In this document: piece after piece, positions 16,608 to 23,894 of the stretch
How positions within the stretch are numbered: position 1 is the stretch's first letter
How the letters are laid out: each line of letters starts with the position of its first letter
Assembly (NCBI RefSeq): GCF_000717345.1
Contig: NZ_JNZA01000004.1
Location: 211,023-275,022 of the forward strand
Direction: 5' to 3'
Length of the DNA: 64,000 nucleotides
From: Streptomyces lydicus
GTDB taxonomy: Bacteria > Actinomycetota > Actinomycetes > Streptomycetales > Streptomycetaceae
The notes under the pieces: model-generated
What the model was told of the DNA's origin: nothing
Database searches by the model: none
What the model saw: the letters and a program-made list of their open reading frames with translations, nothing else
Program-made: the position numbers and the translations under genes

Positions 16608-17602
16608 TGCGCTTCCTCCTCACCGACGAGCAACGGGAGTTCGCCCGCGCGCTGGACGGCATGCTGGGGGCGGCCGGGGTCCCGGCGGCGGCACGCGCCT
16701 GGGCGTCCGGCGAGCACAAGCCCGGCCGCGCGCTGTGGGCACGGCTCGCGCAGGCCGGGGTGTTCGGCCTCGCGGTACCCGAACGGTACGCCGGGGCCGG
16801 CCGGCTTCCCGTCGAACTCGCGGTGGCCTTCGTGGAGTTGGGGCGGCATGCGGTACCGGGCCCGGTGGTGGAGACGGTGGCGTCGGCGGCGTTCCTCACG
16901 CGGCTGGGCGACGCGGGTGCGGCCGGTGCGGCCGCCGCCGGGGAGTGGCTGCCGCGGATCGCCGCCGGTGACACCGTGCTCAGCCTGGCCGCCGGGGCGC
17001 CGTACGCGCTGGACGCGGACGCCGCCGACGCCGTACTGGTCGTCGAGGGCGACACGGTACGCCGCACGGACGCCCACGGGCCGGTGCAGCCCTCCCTCGA
17101 CCCGGTCCGGCGGCTGTCCCGCCCGCTCGGCGGCACCGTGCTGGCCCGTGACCCGGCGGTGAGCGCGGCGGCCGCCCACGCGCGCGACCTCGCCCGGCTG
17201 GCCACCGCCGCCCAGTCGCTCGGCCTCGGCCGGGCGCTGCTGGCGGCCACCGTCGCCCACGTCAAGCAGCGCACCCAGTTCGCGGTGCCCCTCGGCTCCT
17301 TCCAGGCGGTCAAGCACCGGCTGGCGGACGCGCTCATCGGACTGGAGCTGGCCGAGCCACTGGTGTACGCGGCGGCGCTGGCGGTGGCGGCCGGCGCCCC
17401 CTCGGCCGGACGCGAGGTGGCGGCGGCGAAGGCCGCGGCGGGCGAGGCCGGTTACGCCACGGCCCGTACGGCCCTCCAACTCCACGGCGCCGTCGGCTAC
17501 ACCGAGGAGCTGGACCTCTCCCTGTGGATCCGCAAGGCCCGACCGCTGCGGGACGCCTGGGGGACGCCCGCCGAGTGCCGCACGCGGGTGCTCGAGGGCT
17601 GA
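16607..17602 (+). CDS. acyl-CoA dehydrogenase, FadE33/IpdE2-like partner subunit
   Basis: A 331-residue, shortened acyl-CoA dehydrogenase that begins RFLLTDEQREFARALDGML and ends ALQLHGAVGYTEELDLSLWI. The reduced length and the weakly conserved middle domain fit the smaller subunit of a heteromeric steroid acyl-CoA dehydrogenase. Overlap by 4 nt with the preceding full-length dehydrogenase supports a complex of the IpdE1-IpdE2 type. M. tuberculosis also has FadE31 and FadE32 in this regulon; these are not present here. It is the last gene of the three-gene plus-strand unit. The upstream in-frame start at 16493 is rejected because ATG 16607 matches the domain start. Confidence 0.8.
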   Translation: MRFLLTDEQREFARALDGMLGAAGVPAAARAWASGEHKPGRALWARLAQAGVFGLAVPERYAGAGRLPVELAVAFVELGRHAVPGPVVETVASAAFLTRLGDAGAAGAAAAGEWLPRIAAGDTVLSLAAGAPYALDADAADAVLVVEGDTVRRTDAHGPVQPSLDPVRRLSRPLGGTVLARDPAVSAAAAHARDLARLATAAQSLGLGRALLAATVAHVKQRTQFAVPLGSFQAVKHRLADALIGLELAEPLVYAAALAVAAGAPSAGREVAAAKAAAGEAGYATARTALQLHGAVGYTEELDLSLWIRKARPLRDAWGTPAECRTRVLEG

Positions 17603-17700
17603 CGGGGTGCCGCTGTCCGTCCCTCTGCCGCGGCGCTCTGGACGCCGATCGGCGCCGCTGGGACGATCGAACGCCCGAGGTTTGACTCCTGAGTTCGGGG

Positions 17701-18285
17701 ATGGCGATGCCCAGCATGCAGGCTGCAGGCCGTTGGATGGTTGCGGTGTTCTTGTCAGCAGGGCTGTCCGCCTGCGCCGCCGGCAAGCCGGCTCCGGACC
17801 GACCCACGCCGGGCAGGAGTGTGTCCGAGGACGGATCGCAGACCTCCGCCGGAACTTCGGATGCCTCCGGTGGCGGCCATTTCGTGTTCTACACCTACCG
17901 TGCCAGTGCCGGGGTCGAATACCTGGATCTCCTCGACTGGACGACGCACCCTGATGGAACGGTCGCCGGCACCTACACAGCCGTGTTGCTGTCGAAGGGC
18001 TCCCCCGGCGGTGAAAAGCGAAGTCCGCACTCCTTGACGGGGACTCAGCAGGGCAGCAGCGTCACCCTGATTCCGGCCGGCATCAGCGGCCCTCCGGTGC
18101 ACGGCAGGATCAGTGGCGACACGCTGACCACGGACTCGGACCTGAGCGCCGAGACCTTCACGTACAAGGCCACGGATCCAGCCGGCTTCGACAAGATCGT
18201 CAGCCGTGACAAGGCGACCCCTCCCCCGGACGGCGAGGAGATGTCGCCGGGCCCCACCAAGGCGGGCCCCACCCCATCTCCGTAA
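17701..18285 (+). CDS. predicted lipoprotein, function unknown
   Basis: A 194-residue protein with a basic N-terminus, hydrophobic stretch and lipobox LSAC (Cys about residue 25), so it is probably lipid-anchored outside the membrane. A Ser/Pro/Gly-rich linker follows, then a beta-rich domain (HFVFYTYRASAGVEYLDLLD onward) that resembles no family I can name, and a Pro-rich tail. The base composition is less GC-rich than the neighbouring genes and the ribosome site is weak (an alternative ATG lies at 17707), hints of a more recent arrival. It stands alone after the steroid island. Confidence 0.65.
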   Translation: MAMPSMQAAGRWMVAVFLSAGLSACAAGKPAPDRPTPGRSVSEDGSQTSAGTSDASGGGHFVFYTYRASAGVEYLDLLDWTTHPDGTVAGTYTAVLLSKGSPGGEKRSPHSLTGTQQGSSVTLIPAGISGPPVHGRISGDTLTTDSDLSAETFTYKATDPAGFDKIVSRDKATPPPDGEEMSPGPTKAGPTPSP

Positions 18286-18392
18286 GTCCGCACGCCTGAC
18301 GTTGAACTAATAATCCATCATGATCCGCAACGGCAATTTCGGCTGGGGTGACTGCACGCCGGGCCGAGTGGCGTCCACCGCTCAGGTCCTCG

Positions 18393-19004
18393 TCAGGCTT
18401 GGCGGGGGTGGCGCTCCGTCTCGTCCAGGTCCGCCAACATCGCGTCGGCCAGGTCCCGTTCGGAGGCGTAGAACCGCTCCGACCACTTCAGGACCAGCGC
18501 GGGGTGGGCCCAGGTGCCCTCCGTGCGGGCGCGCTCGGCGTCCGCCTCGGCGCGCCGTCGCATGCGTTCCGCGTAGTCCCGGTGGCTGCCGAGCACTTCC
18601 CGCATCCGCTCGCCCTCCAGCAGATGGCCGAGCCACGCCCGCAGCATCACACCGTGCTTGAGGACCGGCGGCTCCACCGGTGCCTCCCGCGCCCAGTGCC
18701 GGACCGCCGCCAGGCCCACGTCGGTGATGACGTAGACGCGCTTGTCACGGTTGCCGGTCTCCTGGGCGACCAGCCGCGAGCTGACGCAGCCGGTCTTCTC
18801 CAGCCGTTTGAGCTCGCCGTAGATCTGGCTGAAGGACGGGCTCCAGTAGAAGAGGCCCAACGACCGGTCGGCCCGCTTCTTCAGGTCGTAACCCGACAGC
18901 TCCTCCCCGAAGGAGAGCAGGCCGAGCACCGCCCAGCCGGTCGCCGGCAGCGCTGGTTGCGCACCCTCGCCGGCGGGTACCGCACCGGCCTCCTTGTCCG
19001 TCAC
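18393..19004 (-). CDS. PadR-family transcriptional regulator
   Basis: A 203-residue PadR protein: winged helix at about residues 18-95 (GWAVLGLLSFGEELSGYDLK, then SQIYGELKRLEKTGCVSSRL and the wing DKRVYVITDVGLAAV) followed by the long Vir-type C-terminal helical domain. PadR proteins usually repress a neighbouring detoxification or transport gene. It starts at GTG 19004 inside the left arm of a 14-bp inverted repeat (19000-19044), suggesting autoregulation, and is divergent from a FUSC-type membrane protein that is the obvious candidate target. Confidence 0.85.
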   Translation of the reverse strand: MTDKEAGAVPAGEGAQPALPATGWAVLGLLSFGEELSGYDLKKRADRSLGLFYWSPSFSQIYGELKRLEKTGCVSSRLVAQETGNRDKRVYVITDVGLAAVRHWAREAPVEPPVLKHGVMLRAWLGHLLEGERMREVLGSHRDYAERMRRRAEADAERARTEGTWAHPALVLKWSERFYASERDLADAMLADLDETERHPRQA

Positions 19005-19044
19005 GGTCCGCAGTCTACGGTCCGGCTCCGCTGCGGTCCGTGAC
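19000..19044. promoter_or_regulatory. long inverted repeat at the PadR start, candidate operator
   Basis: GTCACGGTCCGCAG (19000-19013) and CTGCGGTCCGTGAC (19031-19044) are inverted copies with one mismatch, separated by 17 bp. CGGTCCG occurs three times in this stretch (19004, 19018, 19034) and again at 19111. The left arm covers the GTG start of the PadR gene. The structure is what an autoregulatory operator would look like. Confidence 0.55.
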
Positions 19045-19306
19045 GGCCGTCGCCAACTCCCCTCCGTGACCTGCTTCTTGTCGCCGGGATCCGGTGTCGC
19101 CGGCAGGGGGCGGTCCGTTGCCCGGGAAGGCGCGGCACGGGACGGCCCGTACGGCCCGTATCGCCCGTACGGCCACGGTCCACCCGGGAGGCCGCACCGG
19201 CGGGCGGCGGACCCGCGTCCCCGCCGCGGGTGGCCTCGCGGCGCGGTGTTGCCCGTGCCCCGCGCGCAGGAGTGCGGACCGCCGCCCGGCGGCCAATAGT
19301 GGAGGA
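19045..19306. other. intergenic region before the FUSC gene with GTACGG-rich palindromes
   Basis: No gene is convincing here. The stretch 19140-19180 contains repeated CCCGTACGG-type palindromes (GGCCCGTACGGCCCGTA, CGCCCGTACGGCC). An in-frame extension of the FUSC gene from 19094 exists but gives an Arg/Pro-rich leader without family features. Confidence 0.4.
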
Positions 19307-21550
19307 GTGAGGCCGCAGCAGGGAGCCTCCCCGCGGCGGGCGCGCGGGCGGGCGGCCGACGGGCCCGCCGCGGCGTGGCCGGGCGGGCTGCGCCGCCTGC
19401 CGGAGCGCGCCGGGGAGTTCGTGCGCGGCCACCGGGCGGTGGTCGGCAATGCGGTGCGCGTGACCGCCGCGTCCTGTGTCGCCTTCTACATCTGCCGCTA
19501 CGGCCTCGACCGGGCCGTGATGTCCGTCTACGCCACGTTCACCGTGGTCTCGCTCGGCGCGCTCGCCCGCATCCCCGGGTCCGGACGCCAGCGCGCCGCC
19601 ACCGTCCTGACCGCGCTCCCGGCCGGCCTGGTGCTCATCACCCTGGGCACCCTGCTCGCCGTACGGACCTGGGCGGCCGTCCTCGGGATGCTCGTCGTCG
19701 GCTTCCTGGTGGCCTACGCGGGCACCACCGGACCGCGGATCGCCGGCGCGGCGCCCGGCATGCAGCTGCTGTACATCCTTCCGTGCTTCCCGCCCTACGC
19801 CCCGGACACCCTCGGCCAGCGGCTCCTCGGCTTCCTGCTGGGCGCCGTCCTGCTCGCGGCCGCCCAGCGGATCCTGCTGCCCGAACCGGACACCCCGCCC
19901 TTCCGCCGGCTGCTGGCCGGGGCCGCCGAGGCGGCCGCCGACCTGGCCGGGCACCACGGCGGGCCCGTCCCGGAGCCGGTGCTCGCGCGGGCCCGTACCG
20001 CCGCCGACGCCCTGCGCCCCGCCCGGATACCCCCCGCCGACCTGCCCGCCGCCCCTTCCCTCGCACACAAGGCCATGGCCCACGCGGCGGAGGCGGTGCG
20101 CACCCTGCTGAACCGGCTGGACGCGCTGCACACCGCGGCCGGCTCGCAGCACGCCTACCGGCCGGAGACGACCGCGCTGCTCCGGGCCGTCGGCGACGCG
20201 GCTCGCGAGGCGGCGGCGGCGCTGCGGCACGGCGCGCGGCTGCCGCCGGGCGAGGGTCCCCGGGCCGGGCCGCTGCAGAGCGAACTGGCCCCGGTGCGCA
20301 CCCACCGGGCCCTGGACACCCTGGGGCGGCTGAGCGCCGACGACCGGCTGACCTATCTGCGCCGCCGGTCCCTGGTCGTGCAGGCCGCCGACTCCGCGGT
20401 CGTCCTGGTGCTGGCCACCCGGCTGCTGCTGGGCGACCGCGACGTCGACCAGGACCCCGCCGGACACGCCTTCGCCTACGCCCGTGCGCACGCCGCCGAG
20501 CTGTGGTGGCGGCGGCTGACCACCCACCTCACGCCGCGTTCGGTGATCTTCCAGAACGCCTGCCGGTTCGCGCTGGGCCTCGCCGCGGCCCGGGCCGTCG
20601 CCGGACTCCTCGATCTGCAGCACGGCTTCTGGGTCCTGCTGGCGACGCTGACGCTGACCCGTACGACGAGCCTGGAGACCCGCTCGGCGGTCCGGCAGGC
20701 GCTGCTCGGGACGCTGATCGGTGCGGTGGTGGCCGGCGGGCTGCTGGCGGTGGCGCACAACCACGGGGCGGTGTACGCGGTGCTGCTGCCGCTGGTGATG
20801 CTGCTGGCGTTCACGGCGGGCCCGCTGCGCGGTCTGGCCTGGGCGCAGGGCGGCTTCACGCTGGTCGTGGCGGTGCTGTTCGCGCAGGTCGCCCCGGTCA
20901 CCTGGCAGCTCGCCCCGGTCCGGCTGGAGGACGTGCTGGCCGGCAGCCTGATCGGCCTGGTCTGCGGCCTGGCGGCCTGGCCGCGGGGCGCGGCGCCCGA
21001 GGTGCGCCGGAACATGGCGGCGCTGTGCCAGGCCGTCGCCGACGGGATCGGGCGGACCGCCGCCCTCGTCGCCGACCGTGCCGGTGCGGCCGACGGCGGG
21101 GCCGGCATCCTCGCGCTCAACCGGGCGATGATGCTCGCGCAGGAGAGCCTGGCGCAGTACCAGAGTGAGCCGCGGGAGCGGACCGCCCGGCAGCCGGACT
21201 GGCCCGCGGTGCTGGTCGCCGGCGCGGACGCCCGGCGTGGTGAACGGCTGCTGCCGGGCCGCCCCGGCCGGATCACCCCGCACGAGGTCGGTGCCTGGCT
21301 GCGGCAGGCCGCCGAGTCCACCGCGGCCGACTACCGCGCCCTCGCCCGGCACCTGCGCACCGGCGACGGGCCGCCCGAGGTGCTCCCCCGGCCGCTCGAC
21401 CTGGGCGCCCTGCTGGCGGTCGCCCCGCCGGTACCGCCGGCCGGGGCGGCCCCGCCGGCCCGGGCGGACTCCGCCGCGCTGCTGGTCGACTCGGTCATCT
21501 GGCTCGACGCGCTGACCGCCGATCTGGCCCGCATCCACCGGGAGATGTGA
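19307..21550 (+). CDS. FUSC-family integral membrane protein
   Basis: About 747 residues with a duplicated membrane layout. Residues about 45-195 contain roughly six membrane helices (VGNAVRVTAASCVAFYIC, TVLTALPAGLVLITLGTLLA). A soluble helical region spans about 200-420, then a second helix bundle covers about 425-570 (FALGLAAARAVAGLLDLQHG, ALLGTLIGAVVAGGLLAV), and a C-terminal cytoplasmic domain follows. This is the FUSC / aromatic-acid-exporter (AaeB, YccS) architecture. Substrate is unknown; aromatic acid or drug efflux is inferred from the family and the divergent PadR gene. The GTG at 19307 has an ill-spaced GGAGGA right before it, so the start is uncertain by some tens of residues. Confidence 0.78.
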   Translation: MRPQQGASPRRARGRAADGPAAAWPGGLRRLPERAGEFVRGHRAVVGNAVRVTAASCVAFYICRYGLDRAVMSVYATFTVVSLGALARIPGSGRQRAATVLTALPAGLVLITLGTLLAVRTWAAVLGMLVVGFLVAYAGTTGPRIAGAAPGMQLLYILPCFPPYAPDTLGQRLLGFLLGAVLLAAAQRILLPEPDTPPFRRLLAGAAEAAADLAGHHGGPVPEPVLARARTAADALRPARIPPADLPAAPSLAHKAMAHAAEAVRTLLNRLDALHTAAGSQHAYRPETTALLRAVGDAAREAAAALRHGARLPPGEGPRAGPLQSELAPVRTHRALDTLGRLSADDRLTYLRRRSLVVQAADSAVVLVLATRLLLGDRDVDQDPAGHAFAYARAHAAELWWRRLTTHLTPRSVIFQNACRFALGLAAARAVAGLLDLQHGFWVLLATLTLTRTTSLETRSAVRQALLGTLIGAVVAGGLLAVAHNHGAVYAVLLPLVMLLAFTAGPLRGLAWAQGGFTLVVAVLFAQVAPVTWQLAPVRLEDVLAGSLIGLVCGLAAWPRGAAPEVRRNMAALCQAVADGIGRTAALVADRAGAADGGAGILALNRAMMLAQESLAQYQSEPRERTARQPDWPAVLVAGADARRGERLLPGRPGRITPHEVGAWLRQAAESTAADYRALARHLRTGDGPPEVLPRPLDLGALLAVAPPVPPAGAAPPARADSAALLVDSVIWLDALTADLARIHREM

Positions 21551-21552
21551 CC

Positions 21553-21575
21553 CCCGGGTGGCACCACCCACCGGG
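21553..21575. terminator. possible bidirectional terminator between convergent genes
   Basis: CCCGGGTGG (21553-21561) and CCACCGGG (21568-21575) form a GC-rich stem with one bulged G and a short loop, between the convergent stops of the FUSC gene and the phosphatase gene. Confidence 0.35.
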
Positions 21576-21617
21576 TGAGGTGGACGGGGCGGCCGGGGCG
21601 TCGGCGCGCGCTGCGGA

Positions 21618-22886
21618 TCAGCCGGAGCCGTTCGGCAGCCATTCGAGCAGCAGGATGGTGGCGTCGTCGGTGAGGACGTCGTCCTGCCCCTCCACGAGGG
21701 AGTGGATCAGCTGCCGGAGCGCCTCGGCGGCGAGCTCCCCGGCGGCGGTGGCCCGGATGATCGAGTCGGTGAAGCCCTGGATCCCGAGAAAGGAGCCGTC
21801 GGGCTTACGGGCCTCGGTCACGCCGTCGGTGTACAGCAGCACCCGGTCTCCCGGTTCCAGCGCCTCCCGGTGGACCCGGCGAGGGGCGTCCGCCAGTTTC
21901 GCGGGGGTGCCCATGGGAGGTTCCTCGGGCCGTTCCAGTGCCTTGTCGAGGACCTGGTGGTCGCGGATCAGCAGGGGTGGCGGGTGGCCGCAGTTGCACC
22001 AGGTCAGCACGCCGTCGGCCAGGTCCAGCTGGGCGGCGATGCCACTGCAGAACTGGTCGGGCAGCCAGTCGGCGAGCACGTCGTCGATGGTCCGGACGAG
22101 CGTGGGGAGCGCGGCGTCCCGGCGTCGGGCGCTGCGGCAGCCGGCCATGGCGAGGGCGGAGGTCATGCCGGAGGCGAGGTTGTGGCCCATGGCGTCGAGG
22201 ATCACCGCGTGCAGCGTCGACTCCGTCAGCGCGTGGTCGAAGGCGTCGCCGCCCAGTTCGTAGGCGGGTTCCAGCACCGCGGTGGAGACGGCCCGTCCGC
22301 CGCCGATCGTGCGCGGCGGCAGCAGCGAGCGCACCAGCTCCGCGGGCAGCGTCATGGTCGCCGTACGGGTCTGCTGGACCAACCGGTCGCTGAACGCGCG
22401 CTTCGACGTGAGCGCCATGGCCAGGACGGCCGCCAGCGTCCGGCAGCGCCGCAGCAGCAAGCCGTCCAGCGACCGTGTGTGGATGCCGACCACGCCCAGC
22501 CGGTCCGCGCCGTCCATCAGCGGCAGCCAGACGATCAGCGGGCCGGTGGGGGTCTCCTCGATGCGCAGCGAGAGCGTGCGGTAGGCCCACCCCGCCAGCG
22601 AGGAGTCCACCGGGAGCGGCTCCCCGCCGGCCGGCGGGGTCAGCTGCCGCTGCTGGAGGTCCACGAGGTAGAAGGCGACCCGCTGCATGCCGAGCTGTGC
22701 GGCACAGCGGTCGACGAGGGCGGGCAGCTTCGTCGCGGGGGTGGTGGGGAGGGCGGTCAGGAAGTCCTGGAGCAGGTACTCGCCGTCACCGGTCAGCTGA
22801 CTCGCCTCCGCCCTCCCGTGGTCCTCCGGGCCCCGAGGGGCTCCGTTCTGACAGTGAGCAAAGTGCGTGGGTCGCGGGCCCGCCAT
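21618..22886 (-). CDS. SpoIIE-type PP2C phosphatase with GAF-like sensor domain
   Basis: A 422-residue regulator. Residues about 40-190 look like a GAF-type sensor (LPALVDRCAAQLGMQRVAFY through LGVVGIHTRSLDGLLLRRC). The C-terminal part is a PP2C/SpoIIE domain with GGDAFDHAL, ILDAMGHNLASGM, CNCGHPPPLL, LLYTDGVTEAR and the final LTDDATILLLEW. The Asp residues in these motifs are the metal ligands. Such proteins dephosphorylate anti-sigma-factor antagonists in partner-switching stress control, but no STAS or kinase gene lies next to it. The N-terminal 35 residues are of uncertain start. Confidence 0.86.
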   Translation of the reverse strand: MAGPRPTHFAHCQNGAPRGPEDHGRAEASQLTGDGEYLLQDFLTALPTTPATKLPALVDRCAAQLGMQRVAFYLVDLQQRQLTPPAGGEPLPVDSSLAGWAYRTLSLRIEETPTGPLIVWLPLMDGADRLGVVGIHTRSLDGLLLRRCRTLAAVLAMALTSKRAFSDRLVQQTRTATMTLPAELVRSLLPPRTIGGGRAVSTAVLEPAYELGGDAFDHALTESTLHAVILDAMGHNLASGMTSALAMAGCRSARRRDAALPTLVRTIDDVLADWLPDQFCSGIAAQLDLADGVLTWCNCGHPPPLLIRDHQVLDKALERPEEPPMGTPAKLADAPRRVHREALEPGDRVLLYTDGVTEARKPDGSFLGIQGFTDSIIRATAAGELAAEALRQLIHSLVEGQDDVLTDDATILLLEWLPNGSG

Positions 22887-22933
22887 CCGGACGCGCCATC
22901 CGGCGGACCGGGCGGGGCGGCCGGACGCCGGTT

Positions 22934-23599
22934 TCAGTCGAGAAGGCCGGCGACCGTGCGCAGATCGGTGACCAGACCGGCATACGCCTCGGCGCGGTCG
23001 TCGGACCGCAGGATCGCCGAGGGGTGGACGGTGGCCACCGCCAGCCCGTGTTCGCTCTCGACCGGTGTGCCGCGCTCCTTGGTCACCCGGAACGAGGGCC
23101 CGAGCAGGGCCTTGGCGGCGGTGGCGCCGAGCACCACGATCACCTCGGGGGCGACCAGCTGCAGTTCGGCGTACAGCCAGGGCCGGCAGGCGGTCATCTC
23201 GCGCAGGCTCGGCGCCTTGTGGATGCGGCGCTTGCCGCGGGCCGCCACGGTGAACTTGAAGTGTTTGACCGCGTTGGTGAAGTACGCCTGGTCCTCCTCC
23301 AGCCCGGCCTCGGCCATGGCCGTGCGCAGCAGCCGCCCGGCCGGCCCCACGAAGGGCTCTCCCTGGCGGTCCTCCTGGTCACCGGGCTGCTCCCCGACGA
23401 GCACCGTCCGCGCGGAGGAGGTGCCCGCTCCGAAGACCGTCTGGGTGGCCTCCCGGTGCAGCGGGCAGCCCCGGCACCCGGCCGCCGCCCGGCGGTGCGC
23501 CGGCAGCCCGCCGCGGGCGGGCAGGTACGGGGTGGCGTCGTACCGCTGGTCGGAGTCGTCCGGCTCGCTCCCGGCCGTCCCGGTGTTCGTGCTCGGCAT
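22934..23599 (-). CDS. UdgX-type uracil-DNA-binding glycosylase
   Basis: A 221-residue member of the uracil-DNA glycosylase superfamily. Motif 1 is GEQPGDQEDRQGEPFVG (about 69-85) and the inserted loop reads KRRIHK (about 123-128), both diagnostic of UdgX. In characterised UdgX the loop His forms a covalent bond to the abasic site after uracil release; it corresponds to His127 here. Cysteines in AGCRGCP and later positions fit the 4Fe-4S cluster. The late motif VATVHPSAIL is present. ATG 23599 follows GGAGG at 8 nt. Together with the family-5 enzyme at 1731 this gives two different uracil glycosylases within 22 kb. Confidence 0.88.
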   Translation of the reverse strand: MPSTNTGTAGSEPDDSDQRYDATPYLPARGGLPAHRRAAAGCRGCPLHREATQTVFGAGTSSARTVLVGEQPGDQEDRQGEPFVGPAGRLLRTAMAEAGLEEDQAYFTNAVKHFKFTVAARGKRRIHKAPSLREMTACRPWLYAELQLVAPEVIVVLGATAAKALLGPSFRVTKERGTPVESEHGLAVATVHPSAILRSDDRAEAYAGLVTDLRTVAGLLD

Positions 23600-23894
23600 C
23601 GCGCTGGCCTCCGTCGTCGCCCGGCCTGCCCGGCTGTGCACCGCTACGGGTTCCCGGCGGGTGCCGTGGCTAACGCCAGGCCGCCCGCATTGCGCCGGAT
23701 GCGCGGCGCCGGGGCCCGCCCCGCCCGGGTGCGGACGGCTGTGTTGGCCCTGATCCTGAAGCAGTGGAGTGGCGTGTGACGTCCGGTCTCCCGGGCATCC
23801 GCGAGGGCAGGAACACGAGAGCAGCACAAGGAGCCCGACAAGCACCGACAAGGCAGCATGTCGCGGTACCGCCGTGACAGCGGAACGGACACAC

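Noticed and set aside
19001..21571. Long minus-strand frame (856 codons) opposite the FUSC gene
   Set aside because: Composition is Gly/Gln/Arg/Pro repeats with no membrane helices; the plus strand has a coherent membrane protein.
23600..23894. Search for heat-shock operators (HAIR, CIRCE, CtsR) before clpC
   Set aside because: No inverted repeat resembling these was found, so regulation is left open.
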